Source: Chloroflexota bacterium (GTDB lineage: Bacteria > Chloroflexota > Dehalococcoidia > UBA2979). Taken from it: DNA of 64,000 nucleotides. Below, piece by piece: positions 1 to 9,593 of the stretch. The stretch's first letter is position 1. Every line of letters begins with the position of its first letter. The stretch lies in the NCBI GenBank assembly GCA_947472995.1, contig CANJBO010000005.1, forward strand, positions 1-64,000, in the 5' to 3' direction. A program made the translations under genes and the position numbers. The notes beneath the pieces were generated by a model. The model worked only from the letters and a program-made list of their open reading frames with translations. It was not told the DNA's origin and made no database searches.

Positions 1-1
1 C

Positions 2-1156
2 AAGGAGATCGGCGAGCTCATCGGCGAGGTGATGGAGCAGGCCGGCAAGGACGGCGTCATCACCGTCGAGGAGTCGAAGGGCATCCAGACCGAGATCGAG
101 TACGTCGAGGGCATGGCCTTCGACCGCGGCTACATCTCCGCCTACTTCGTCACCAACCCGGAGCGCATGGAGGCCGTCCTCGAAGACCCGTACATCTTCG
201 TCACGGACCGCAAGCTCTCCTCGGTCAACGACATCCTGCCGTGGCTTGAGAAGCAGCTCACGGTGTCGAAGAACCTCGTCATCATCGCGGAGGACGTGGA
301 CGGCGAGGCGCTCGCCACGCTCGCGGTGAACAAGCTGCGCGGCACCGTGAACGTGGTCGCCGTGAAGGCCCCGGGCTTCGGCGACCGCCGCAAGGAGAAC
401 CTGGGCGACATCGCCGCCATCACCGGCGCCGAGCTGATCAGCCAGGAGCTCAACCGCTCGCTGGAGTCCGCCACGATGGAGGACTTCGGCCGCGCCCGTC
501 GCGTCGTCGTCGGCAAGGAAGAGACGACGATCATCGAGGGCAAGGGCACCAAGAAGGCCGTCGAGGAGCGCGTGAAGATGATTCGCGCGCAGCTCAACAA
601 CGCGACGTCCGACTGGGACAAGGAGAAGCTCCAGGAGCGCCTGGGCAAGCTCGCCGGTTCCGTCGCGATCGTGAAGGTCGGCGCGCCGACCGAGGTCGAG
701 CTCACCGAGAAGAAGCACCGCGTGGAGGACGCCCTGTCCGCCACGCGCGCCGCGGTCGAGGAGGGCATGGTCCCGGGTGGTGGCGTCGCGTTCCTGAACG
801 CGCTCCCCGTCCTCGACAAGCTCGAGCTCGAGAACGCCGACGAGATGACGGGTGTCCGCATCCTCCGCCGCGCGCTGGAGGAGCCGCTGCGCCGCATCGC
901 GGCGAACGCGGGCCAGGACGGCTCGGTCATCGTGCAGAAGGTGCGCAGCCTGAAGCGCGGCCAGGGTTACGACGCTGCGGCCGACACCTACGGCGACATG
1001 GTGCAGCTCGGCATCATCGACCCGGCGAAGGTGACGAAGGCGGCGCTGGAGAACGCGGTTTCGATCGCCGGCATGGTCCTCACGACCAACGTGCTGGTGA
1101 CGGACATCCCGGAGGGCGCGACGGCGGCGGCCCCCTCCATGGGAGACATGTACTAG
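2..1156 (+). CDS. groL: Chaperonin GroEL (Hsp60), 5'-truncated by window edge
   Basis: Frame is open from base 2 ([27 protein letters not shown]...); GroEL motifs [45 protein letters not shown]. Confidence 0.98.
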   Translation, partial: KEIGELIGEVMEQAGKDGVITVEESKGIQTEIEYVEGMAFDRGYISAYFVTNPERMEAVLEDPYIFVTDRKLSSVNDILPWLEKQLTVSKNLVIIAEDVDGEALATLAVNKLRGTVNVVAVKAPGFGDRRKENLGDIAAITGAELISQELNRSLESATMEDFGRARRVVVGKEETTIIEGKGTKKAVEERVKMIRAQLNNATSDWDKEKLQERLGKLAGSVAIVKVGAPTEVELTEKKHRVEDALSATRAAVEEGMVPGGGVAFLNALPVLDKLELENADEMTGVRILRRALEEPLRRIAANAGQDGSVIVQKVRSLKRGQGYDAAADTYGDMVQLGIIDPAKVTKAALENAVSIAGMVLTTNVLVTDIPEGATAAAPSMGDMY

Positions 1157-1181
1157 CCGATACGGTTCGTACCGATCGAAC

Positions 1182-1211
1182 GGAACGGGGTCGCGCGAGC
1201 GGCCCCGTTCC
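1182..1211 (+). terminator. Hairpin terminator downstream of groEL
   Basis: GGAACGGGG ... CCCCGTTCC inverted repeat 26 nt after the groEL stop codon. Confidence 0.6.
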
Positions 1212-1260
1212 TCGTTCCGGGCTATCCTCGAACCGTCGTGGCGCACAGAAGAGAGACGGC

Positions 1261-1725
1261 GTGGCTGACGTAGGCATGTTCGGTGACAACGGCCCGAGCC
1301 TCGATCGCGAGTCGATCGACGAGGCGGTGCGCGAGGCGGACGTGCTGGTGATCGGCTTCGACTTCACCGCCGACCGACTGCTCATCGACCTGCGCGACGA
1401 CCCTCGAGGTCACACGCCGCCGATCGTCGAGATGGTGGAGCCGCTCGCCGACGCCGACGAGCGCCTGATCTGGCTCAGCGGCCGGCGCCCCGGGCTGCGC
1501 TCGCCGGAGCAGCTGCTGTTCTTCGTATGGCCGCACTCCGTCGCGTACCTCGAAGCCTCGCCGTTGCTCACCGGCGCGGTCGAGCGCATCCGCCGCGAGC
1601 AGGGCGTCGATGTGCACGAGATGATCGCGGACGCTGTGCAGGACCTGCACAGCCGCGAGCGCCGCGACCTGATCACGGCAGTCCGTGGCGGCGAGGGCTT
1701 CGAGACGCTCTGGAGCCGCCGGTAG
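1261..1725 (+). CDS. Conserved hypothetical protein, 154 aa (GTG start)
   Basis: Intact ORF between groEL and an nth-like gene; no recognised domain. Confidence 0.65.
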   Translation: MADVGMFGDNGPSLDRESIDEAVREADVLVIGFDFTADRLLIDLRDDPRGHTPPIVEMVEPLADADERLIWLSGRRPGLRSPEQLLFFVWPHSVAYLEASPLLTGAVERIRREQGVDVHEMIADAVQDLHSRERRDLITAVRGGEGFETLWSRR

Positions 1726-1740
1726 TTCGGACGGGGAGGC

Positions 1741-1830
1741 TCACCCCTGCCCTCTCCCATAGATGGAAGAGGGCTCCGAACCGTTCTGACCCCCTCTCCC
1801 ATCTAATGGGAGAGGGTTGGGGTGAGGGCC
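1741..1830. repeat. Dispersed two-hairpin palindromic repeat (CTCACCCC...CTCTCCC / GGGAGAGGG...GGGGTGAG)
   Basis: Inverted CTCTCCC/GGGAGAG arms and TTCTGA spacer; related copies at 15686, 21893-22095, 26791, 40591, 50408, 56835. Confidence 0.8.
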
Positions 1831-1856
1831 TCTGCCACCCGCGCTACGATCGCTCC

Positions 1857-2549
1857 ATGCCCACGCGCACGAAGACTCCCCGCCCCAGCGCGCCGCGCGA
1901 TCTCTGGTCGCCGAGCGAGCTGATCGCGATCCTCGACGAGACGTATGGGCGCGCGCCGCAGCAGGCGTCGAACGCGCCGGTGTTCGAGCTGGTGCTCACG
2001 TTGCTCTCGCAGCACACCTCCGACCGCAACTCGGGGCAGGCGATGCACCGGCTCGTCGAGCGCTTCCCGACGTGGGACGCGGTCCTCGACGCCCCGGTGA
2101 GCGAGGTGGAGGACGCGATCCGTCCGGGCGGCCTCGCGCCGACGAAGTCGAAGCGGTTGCACGCACTGCTGGCCGAGGTGCAGGCGCGCCGCCCGGACTG
2201 GGACCTCGAGTTCCTGCGCGCGATGCCGCTCGAGGACGCCAAGCAGTGGCTGACGTCGATCAACGGCGTCGGACCGAAGACCGCCGCGTGCGTGCTGCTG
2301 TTCGCGCTCGAACGTCCCGCGCTGCCGGTGGACACGCACGTCGAGCGCGTGTCGAAGCGCCTCGGCCTCGCGCCGCTGAAGATGCCCGCGGACCGTGCGC
2401 ACGTCGCGCTGGAGGCGATGCTCGCACCGGACGAGGTGTACGCGTTCCACGTCGACCTGATCCAGCACGGCCGCCGCACCTGCCACGCCCGCGGCCCGCG
2501 CTGCGAGGCCTGCCCGCTGGAGTCGCGCTGCCCGAAGGTCGGGGTGTAA
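1857..2549 (+). CDS. Endonuclease III-like HhH-GPD DNA glycosylase with [4Fe-4S] motif
   Basis: HhH region LTSINGVGPKTAACVLLF, DTHVERVSKRLGL, and C-x6-C-x2-C-x5-C (CHARGPRCEACPLESRC). Confidence 0.9.
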   Translation: MPTRTKTPRPSAPRDLWSPSELIAILDETYGRAPQQASNAPVFELVLTLLSQHTSDRNSGQAMHRLVERFPTWDAVLDAPVSEVEDAIRPGGLAPTKSKRLHALLAEVQARRPDWDLEFLRAMPLEDAKQWLTSINGVGPKTAACVLLFALERPALPVDTHVERVSKRLGLAPLKMPADRAHVALEAMLAPDEVYAFHVDLIQHGRRTCHARGPRCEACPLESRCPKVGV

Positions 2550-2617
2550 CGAGTCACGTTGTTCAGCAATGCGGGGCGGCCCACCCCTGCCCCTCCCGGC
2601 GCGGGAGGGGATACAAC

Positions 2618-2640
2618 TTGAGGGGGCTTCGCCCCCTCAA
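2618..2640. terminator. Bidirectional hairpin between convergent genes
   Basis: Perfect TTGAGGGGGC-TTC-GCCCCCTCAA between the + nth-like gene and the - GNAT gene. Confidence 0.75.
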
Positions 2641-2671
2641 ACTCCCTAACGACAGCGACAGACGAAGAGCG

Positions 2672-3202
2672 CTAGCAGACTTCGTCGTTGAAGGTGGCGA
2701 GCATGGTCTGCATCTGCGTGAGGGTGCGCCACTCGCCGAACTTGTAACCGGCCTCGCGCTCCTCGCCCGTGACCTCGAAGCCGAGGGCGCGGTGGAGCTC
2801 GATGCTGGCCTCGTTCGTGGCCTCGATGCGCGCGATCACGGCGTGCACCATGTAGCTACGCGCCTCGACCAGCAGCGCCTCGAGGAGCGCGCGACCGATG
2901 CCCTGCCGCTGGTGGTCCGGCGCGACGTAGACGGTGTCCTCGCGCGTGAAGCGGTAGCCGCCGCGCGTCTTGTAGAACGACAGGTCGGCGAAGCCGACCA
3001 CCGCGCCGTCCACCTCGGCGACCAGTGCCGCGGCACCCGCCATGCGGTGCTGGTTGAACCACTCGAGGCGCTGCTCGTCGGTCCACGGGACGGTGTCCCA
3101 CGTCGCGACGCCGTCCGTGACTTCGCGGTTGTAGATCGCGTTGATCGCGGGCAGGTCGGCCTCGGCGGCCGCGCGGATCGTGGCGGTGGTCGTGGTCGTC
3201 AT
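2672..3202 (-). CDS. GNAT N-acetyltransferase, phosphinothricin acetyltransferase-like
   Basis: AAEADLPAINAIYNREV, YVAPDHQRQGIGRALLEALL, NEASIELHRALGFE. Confidence 0.85.
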   Translation of the reverse strand: MTTTTTATIRAAAEADLPAINAIYNREVTDGVATWDTVPWTDEQRLEWFNQHRMAGAAALVAEVDGAVVGFADLSFYKTRGGYRFTREDTVYVAPDHQRQGIGRALLEALLVEARSYMVHAVIARIEATNEASIELHRALGFEVTGEEREAGYKFGEWRTLTQMQTMLATFNDEVC

Positions 3203-3424
3203 GCGCGAAAGTATGCCACGGCAGCCTTCGTGCCCACAGGGGGCGGGCCGGATATACTCGGCGTCTCCGAAGAAGGGGACCGCAATGAGGCTCAGAATGA
3301 GGCTGTCGCACACTCGCCGCGCCCGTTCGATCCTGGCGTCCCGTCGCCGCCGCCCGTCGGCGGCACACCCCACCCGCGTCCTCGACGCCCTCCCACGCGC
3401 CCAGTCCTGCTAGCGGAGTCCCAC

Positions 3425-4663
3425 ATGACGGCAGCCGACCAGCCCACCACCATCGAATGGATCGAGGGGGGTGGCGTCACGACGCCGCGCGGCTTCATCG
3501 CCGGCGGCACCTACGCCAACATCAAGACCTACGGCGAGGCGCCCCGCATGGACGTCGGCCTGCTCGCGGCGATCGGCCCGTGCACCGTCGCCGGCGTGTT
3601 CACGCGCAACCAGGTCGTCGGCGAACCGGTGACGTGGGACCGTCGCGTGCTGGCCGCGGGCCGGCCGATGCGCGGCCTCGTCGTGAACTCCGGCAACGCC
3701 AACACCGTGACCGGCGACCAGGGCACGCGCGACTGCGAGCGCATGGCCGCAATCGCCGCCGAGGTCCTCGGCGTGCCGGCGGAGGAGATCCTTGTCGCGT
3801 CGACGGGCGTCATCGGCCGGCAGATGCCAATGGACAAGCTCGAGAGCGGCATCCGCGCGATCACCCTGACCGAGGACGGCGGCTACCACTTCACGCGCGC
3901 GATCATGACGACCGACACGCGCGAGAAGTCCTGCGCCGTGCGCGTCGAGGCGGACGGCCTCACGTACGTCGTCGGTGGCTGCGCGAAGGGCTCCGGGATG
4001 ATCCACCCGGACATGGGCACGATGTTCGCGTTCATCACCACGGACGCCCCCGCCGACCGCGCGTGGCTCGACGCCACGCTGCGCGAGGTGGCCGACCGCA
4101 CATTCAACATGGTCGACGTCGACATGGACACCTCGACCAGCGACACCGCGCTGGTGCTCGCCAGCGGCGCCGCGGGCGGCGCCACGATCGACGCCGCGCA
4201 CCCCGCGGCGCACGCGCTCCTCGACGCGATCGAGGCGGTGGCGACGCGCCTCGCGCGCGCGATCGCCGGCGACGGCGAGGGCGCGACCGCGCTCCTCGAG
4301 GTCATCGCGGAGGGCGCAGCCTCGCTCGATGACGCGCGGCTGGTGGCGCGCACGATCTCCTCGTCGCCGCTGATCAAGACGATGATCACGGGGCGCGACC
4401 CGAACTGGGGGCGCGTGATGATGGCGGCTGGCCGCTCCGGCGCGATCTTCGACCAGCGCGCGGCCAGCGTCTGGGTCGGCGAGCACTGCGTCCTCGACCA
4501 CGGGCAGCCGACGAGCGTCGACCTCGCGCAGGTGTCGGCCGCGATGGCGGGCGAGGAGGTCGCGCTGCGCATCCACCTCGGCGCGGGCTCCGCGATCGCG
4601 ACGGCGTGGGGCTGCAACCTGACCAACGAGTACGTGAGCATCAACGCGGACTACACGACCTAG
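3425..4663 (+). CDS. argJ: Bifunctional glutamate N-acetyltransferase/amino-acid acetyltransferase ArgJ
   Basis: NSGNANTVTGDQG, STGVIGRQMPMDKL, KGSGMIHPDMGTMFAFITTDA, GRDPNWGRVMMAAGRSG. Confidence 0.97.
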   Translation: MTAADQPTTIEWIEGGGVTTPRGFIAGGTYANIKTYGEAPRMDVGLLAAIGPCTVAGVFTRNQVVGEPVTWDRRVLAAGRPMRGLVVNSGNANTVTGDQGTRDCERMAAIAAEVLGVPAEEILVASTGVIGRQMPMDKLESGIRAITLTEDGGYHFTRAIMTTDTREKSCAVRVEADGLTYVVGGCAKGSGMIHPDMGTMFAFITTDAPADRAWLDATLREVADRTFNMVDVDMDTSTSDTALVLASGAAGGATIDAAHPAAHALLDAIEAVATRLARAIAGDGEGATALLEVIAEGAASLDDARLVARTISSSPLIKTMITGRDPNWGRVMMAAGRSGAIFDQRAASVWVGEHCVLDHGQPTSVDLAQVSAAMAGEEVALRIHLGAGSAIATAWGCNLTNEYVSINADYTT

Positions 4664-4693
4664 CGACACGACCAGCGGAGTGAGCGGACGACG

Positions 4694-5485
4694 ATGAACG
4701 AATCAATGACCGTGCCCGCGACCGTCGTGAAGATCGGCGGCTCCACGCTCGGCGCGCAGGACACCTCGCTCCAGGACATCGTCGAGCTGCACCGCGACGG
4801 CCTGCGGCCCGTCGTGGTGCACGGCGGCGGCGCGATGATCAGCGACTGGCTGAAGCGCCTCGAGATCGAGTCGCACTTCGTCGATGGGCTGCGCTCGACC
4901 AGCGCGCCGGCGATGGAGGTGGTGCTCGGCGTGCTGCGCGGCGTGGTGAACACGCAGCTCGTGGGCGAGATCATCGCGCTCGGCGGGCGTGCGGTGGGCC
5001 TGAGCGGCGTCGACGGCGCGATGGTGCAGGCGGAGCAGTACGACGACCGCCTCGGCCTCGTCGGGCGCATCACCGGCGCGCAGGCGGACCTGCTGCTGTC
5101 GCTCCTGGACGCCGGCGTGATCCCCGTCATCGCCCCGATCGCCCTCGAGATGTCTCCGTCCGGCGCGTCCCAGCCCCTGAACATCAACGCCGACACGATG
5201 GCCGGCGAGATCGCGCGCGCCCTCGGCGCGGCGCAGCTGATCTTCCTCACCGACGTCGACGGCCTCCTCGACGACACGGGCGCGGTGGTCGAGGACCTCG
5301 ACGCGGGCCGCGCCGAGGCGCTGCGCGCGGCGGGCGTCCTCTCGGGGGGTATGATCCCGAAGATCGACGCGTGCTTCCGCGCTGCGGAGGTGGGCGTGGG
5401 CTCGTTCATCGCGAACGGCACACAGCCTCATACGGTCCGCCGGCTCGTCTCCGGTGAGCGAATCGGGACGAGAATCGAGGCCTGA
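4694..5485 (+). CDS. argB: Acetylglutamate kinase
   Basis: VVKIGGSTL, VVVHGGGAMISDWL, NINADTMAGEIARALGA, LTDVDGLLDD, GGMIPKIDACFRA. Confidence 0.95.
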   Translation: MNESMTVPATVVKIGGSTLGAQDTSLQDIVELHRDGLRPVVVHGGGAMISDWLKRLEIESHFVDGLRSTSAPAMEVVLGVLRGVVNTQLVGEIIALGGRAVGLSGVDGAMVQAEQYDDRLGLVGRITGAQADLLLSLLDAGVIPVIAPIALEMSPSGASQPLNINADTMAGEIARALGAAQLIFLTDVDGLLDDTGAVVEDLDAGRAEALRAAGVLSGGMIPKIDACFRAAEVGVGSFIANGTQPHTVRRLVSGERIGTRIEA

Positions 5486-8349
5486 TGGGGTTCTTTGACG
5501 ATCGAGGCAACCTGGGGCCGCCCCCGGAGCCCTTCCGCTTCGGCACGACCAGCCGCCAGCCGGGCTCGTTCCGCTGGCTCGGGCTCGCCGCCCTGGCGCT
5601 CGCCGGCTACCTCGCCATCAGCGTCCTCAAGGCGATCTTCGTCGACGTGCTCTGGTTCGGGTCCGTCGGCTTCTCCGGGGTCTACCAGACCGAACTGACG
5701 GCGCGGGTGCTGCTGTTTGTGATCGGCGCCCTCATCGCGGTCGCCGTGCTCGGCGGCAACATCCTCCTCGCGCGGCGCTTCGCGCCCGTCGGCGACGAGG
5801 AGTCGTTCCTCGAGGACATCGACCCGGATGCGATCCGGCGCATGGTCGGGGTGCTGCTGGTCGCGGGCACGCTCTTCCTCGGCGTGATCTTCGGCTCGGT
5901 CGCCGCGGGCGGCTGGGAGTCGATCCTCACGTGGCTCAACGCGCAGCCGTTCGGCCGCACCGACGCCCAGTTCGGCAACGACCTCTCGCTCTACATCTTC
6001 ACGCTGCCGGCGCTGCACTTCATCCAGGAGTGGGCTCTGAGCCTCCTCGTCATCTCGACGATCGCCTCGGGCGCGGTGTACGCGCTGTCGATCTCGCTCC
6101 AGCGGTTCGAGCTGCAGATCAACCAGCGGATGCGTATCCACCTGTCGATGCTCGTCGCGGCGATCTTCCTCGCGATCGCGGCCAGCACGGCGCTGAGCCT
6201 CTTCGACATCGTCGGGAGCAGCGGCGGCATCGTGCACGGCGCGACGTACACCGATGTGAACGCGCGGCTGCCCGTGCGCTACATCATGATCGCGCTGGCG
6301 CTGTTCGCCTCGGTCGCCACGGCCGCGAACCCGTTCCTCTCGGCGCAGGGGTTCCGCGCGCCGTTGTTCGCGATCGGGCTGTGGAGCTTCGCCGGCCTCG
6401 CGGGCGGTCTCGTCTACCCGCAGATCGTGCAGTCGGTCACCGTGGAGCCGAACGAGCGCCTCCGCGAGGCGCCGTACATCGAGCGCAACATCGCGGCGAC
6501 GCGGTACGCGTACGGCCTCGACCAGATCGTGGAAACACCGTTCCCGGCCGAGCAGTCGGTGAAGCAGAGCGACCTGGACGCGAACCCGGAGACGCTGGCG
6601 AACATCCGGCTGCTGGACCCGATCCCGCTACGCGACACGTTCAACCAGATCCAGGCGATCCGCCAGTTCTACCTCTTCGACGACGTCGATGTGGCGCGCT
6701 ACACGTTCGGTGGGCGCACGCAGCAGGTGATGTCGGCGCCGCGCGAGATCGACATCACGCGCGCGCAGGGCGCGAACTGGACGCGCGAGCGCCTCCAGCT
6801 CACGCACGGCTACGGCGCCGTCGTCGCCCCGGTGAACGAGGTGGCCGCGGAGGGCCTGCCGAAGCTCCTCACCTACGACATTCCGCCGAAGAGCGACGTG
6901 ATCCCGATCTCCGAGACCGGGGCGCGCGTCTACTTCGGCGAGCGCACGAACCAGTACGTGATCGTGAACTCCAGCGAGCCGGAGTTCGACTACCCGCTCG
7001 GCACCGGCAACGCCTCCACGACCTACGCCGAGGACCGCGGTATCCGGCTCAACTCGTTCATCCGGCGCGCGCTGCTCGCATGGGAGCTGGGCGACGCGAA
7101 CCTGATGATCTCGGGCCAGATCACCGGCGACTCGCGGCTGCTGATGAACCGGCAGATCAAGCAGCGCGTGCAGAAGATCGCGCCGTTCCTCGTGCTGGAC
7201 TCCGACCCGTACGCGGTCGTCATCGACGGTCGCCTGCTGTGGATGCAGTCCGCGTACACCACCTCGACGCGCTTCCCGTACGCACAGCCGGCAGACGCGC
7301 TGGGCGGCGTGAACTACGTGCGGAACAGCGTGCAGATCACGATCGACGCGCAGACCGGCGACATGCACTTCTACCAGATCGACACGCAGGACCCGGTGCT
7401 CGCCACGTGGAGCCGGATCTTCCCCGGCCTGTTCGAGCCCAACGACGCGATCCCGCCCGCGGTGCGCGCGCACCTGCGCTACCCGCTGGACCTGTTCAAG
7501 ATCCAGTCGCAGCTCTACCTCCGCTACCACATCACCGATCCGAGCGTGTTCTTCATCGGCGAGGACGTGTGGAACATCCCGTCCGAGACGAAGGAAGGCA
7601 AAGAGCGCCTGATCGAGCCCTACTACGTGACGATGGCGCTGCCCGAGCAGCAGGCCGCGCCCGGCAAGGTCGAGTTCGTCCTGATCATGCCGTTCACGCC
7701 GCGCAGCCGGCAGAACACCGTCGCGTGGCTCGCAGGCCGCTCGGACGGCGCGAACTTCGGCAAGCTGCGCGCCTACCGCTTCCCGACGGAAGACCTGGTC
7801 TACGGCCCCGCGCAGATCGAGGCGCGCATCGACCAGAACCCGCAGATCTCGCAGCAGATCACGCTGTGGAACCAGTCGGGCTCGTCCGTGCTGCGCGGCA
7901 ACCTGCTGATGATCCCCGTCGGCACGTCGTTCCTGTTCATCGAGCCGATCTACCTGCAGTCGGAGAACTCGAAGCTGCCCGAGCTCGTGCGCGTGGTGGT
8001 CGCCAACGGCAACCAGATCGCGATGGAGAGCACGTTCCCCCACGCGCTGGACGTGGTGATGGGCAAGCGCCCCTCCTCGCTCGGCAGTGGGCCGCAGCCG
8101 CTCCCCGGCACCACACCCGGCGCGACGACACCGGCAGCGACGCCGACCCCGGCCACGACGACGCCGGCGATCACGCCCGGCACGCTCGACGAGCTGTTGC
8201 GGCAGGCGCAGCAGTCCTCGAACGCGACGCAGCAGGAGCTGGACCGGCTGCGCGCGATCCTCGAGGCGATCCAGAAGCAGTTGCAGAGCCAGACACCGCC
8301 GTCAGGCAGCCCGATGGGCACGCCGGCGGCGACGCAGACGCCGCGCTAG
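5485..8349 (+). CDS. UPF0182 (COG1615) family membrane protein
   Basis: Multiple N-terminal TM helices; YVYGLD/PYIERNIAATRYAYGLD and YTTSTRFPYAQPADALGGVNYVRNSVQITIDAQTGDMHFYQID; Pro/Thr-rich C-terminus. Overlaps argB by 1 bp (TGATG). Confidence 0.92.
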   Translation: MGFFDDRGNLGPPPEPFRFGTTSRQPGSFRWLGLAALALAGYLAISVLKAIFVDVLWFGSVGFSGVYQTELTARVLLFVIGALIAVAVLGGNILLARRFAPVGDEESFLEDIDPDAIRRMVGVLLVAGTLFLGVIFGSVAAGGWESILTWLNAQPFGRTDAQFGNDLSLYIFTLPALHFIQEWALSLLVISTIASGAVYALSISLQRFELQINQRMRIHLSMLVAAIFLAIAASTALSLFDIVGSSGGIVHGATYTDVNARLPVRYIMIALALFASVATAANPFLSAQGFRAPLFAIGLWSFAGLAGGLVYPQIVQSVTVEPNERLREAPYIERNIAATRYAYGLDQIVETPFPAEQSVKQSDLDANPETLANIRLLDPIPLRDTFNQIQAIRQFYLFDDVDVARYTFGGRTQQVMSAPREIDITRAQGANWTRERLQLTHGYGAVVAPVNEVAAEGLPKLLTYDIPPKSDVIPISETGARVYFGERTNQYVIVNSSEPEFDYPLGTGNASTTYAEDRGIRLNSFIRRALLAWELGDANLMISGQITGDSRLLMNRQIKQRVQKIAPFLVLDSDPYAVVIDGRLLWMQSAYTTSTRFPYAQPADALGGVNYVRNSVQITIDAQTGDMHFYQIDTQDPVLATWSRIFPGLFEPNDAIPPAVRAHLRYPLDLFKIQSQLYLRYHITDPSVFFIGEDVWNIPSETKEGKERLIEPYYVTMALPEQQAAPGKVEFVLIMPFTPRSRQNTVAWLAGRSDGANFGKLRAYRFPTEDLVYGPAQIEARIDQNPQISQQITLWNQSGSSVLRGNLLMIPVGTSFLFIEPIYLQSENSKLPELVRVVVANGNQIAMESTFPHALDVVMGKRPSSLGSGPQPLPGTTPGATTPAATPTPATTTPAITPGTLDELLRQAQQSSNATQQELDRLRAILEAIQKQLQSQTPPSGSPMGTPAATQTPR

Positions 8350-8369
8350 AGCGGCAGCAGGAGGACCCC

Positions 8370-9560
8370 GTGGGCGACATCCCGGCGCGCGAAGCCACCG
8401 TGCACATGAACACCGGCCGACGCCAGCCGTTGACGCTGGTCCGTGGGCAGGGCACGCGCGTGTGGGACGACGAGGGGAAATCGTACCTCGACTTCATCGC
8501 CGGCATCGCCGTCGTCTCGCTCGGCCACGCCAACCCCGGCCTCGCCGAGGTGATCGCGAAGCAGGCGAGCACGCTGCTGCAGGTGTCGAACCTGTTCTAC
8601 ACGGAGCCGCAGATCGAGCTCGCCGAGCTCCTGGTGCAGCACTCCGCGCTCGACCGCGTGTTCTTCTGCAACTCCGGCGCCGAGGCCAACGAGGGCGCGA
8701 TCAAGCTCGCCCGCAAGTGGGGCATCCTGAACCGCAACGGCGCCTACGAGATCATCGCGACGCACAACGGCTTCCACGGCCGCACGCTCGGCAGCGTCGC
8801 CGCCACCGGCACGCCGCGCTACCGCGACCCGTTCGGCCCGATGATCCCCGGCTTCGTCTTCGTCGACTACGACGACGTCGAGGCGATCAAGGCCGCGACC
8901 ACCCCGCAGACCGCGGCCGTGCTCCTCGAGCCGATCCAGGGCGAAGGCGGCGTGAACGTGCCGGCCCCCGATTACCTGCGCCGCGTGCGCGACTGGTGCG
9001 ACGAGCAGGGCATCCTGCTCATCCTGGACGAGGTGCAGACGGGCACCGGCCGCACCGGGACGCTGTGGGCGTACGAGCAGGCGGGCATCGAGCCGGACAT
9101 CATGACGCTGGCGAAGGGCCTCGGTGGCGGCGTGCCGATCGGCGCGGTGCTGTCGAAGGAAGCGTGCTCCGTCTTCGAGCCGGGCGACCACGGGTCCACC
9201 TACAGCGGCAATCCGCTGGTGACCGCCGCCGGGAAATACGTGATCCAGCAATTGACCGAGGGCGGCGTACTGGAGAACGTGCAGGAGCGCAGCGGGCAGC
9301 TGGAGCAGCGGCTCGCGGGCCTCGAGGATCGTTCGCCGCTCGTCTCGGGGCAGCGGGGCGCGGGGCTGTTGCGCGCGCTCGTGCTGACCTCGGACATCGC
9401 GGCCGAGGTCGCGACCAAGGCGATGGGACGCGGGCTGCTGGTGAACCCGGTGCGCCCCAACGTGGTGCGCTTCATGCCCCCTCTGACCGTCACGGCCGCC
9501 GAGATCGACGAGGCCGTGGACATCATCGACGCCGTGCTCACGGAAGTGGCGGCCGGCTAG
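8370..9560 (+). CDS. argD: Acetylornithine/succinyldiaminopimelate aminotransferase
   Basis: NSGAEANEGAIKLARKWG, GFHGRTLGSVAATG, ILDEVQTGTGRTGTLWAYEQ, LAKGLGGGVPIGAV; GTG start. Confidence 0.95.
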   Translation: MGDIPAREATVHMNTGRRQPLTLVRGQGTRVWDDEGKSYLDFIAGIAVVSLGHANPGLAEVIAKQASTLLQVSNLFYTEPQIELAELLVQHSALDRVFFCNSGAEANEGAIKLARKWGILNRNGAYEIIATHNGFHGRTLGSVAATGTPRYRDPFGPMIPGFVFVDYDDVEAIKAATTPQTAAVLLEPIQGEGGVNVPAPDYLRRVRDWCDEQGILLILDEVQTGTGRTGTLWAYEQAGIEPDIMTLAKGLGGGVPIGAVLSKEACSVFEPGDHGSTYSGNPLVTAAGKYVIQQLTEGGVLENVQERSGQLEQRLAGLEDRSPLVSGQRGAGLLRALVLTSDIAAEVATKAMGRGLLVNPVRPNVVRFMPPLTVTAAEIDEAVDIIDAVLTEVAAG

Positions 9561-9593
9561 CCCGGCAGGGCAGGAACGCAGGAAAGGCGCGGC

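Noticed and set aside
2072-3424. Long upstream extension of the argJ ORF
   Set aside because: The extension runs antisense across the GNAT gene and out of frame over nth; ArgJ homology starts at MTAADQPTTIEWIEGG (3425).
8090-8349. Pro/Thr-rich repeat-like tail of UPF0182
   Set aside because: No exact tandem DNA unit; ordinary low-complexity C-terminus of this family.
5931-8369. Extension of argD into UPF0182
   Set aside because: Arg-rich alternate frame of UPF0182; argD homology begins after GTG 8370.
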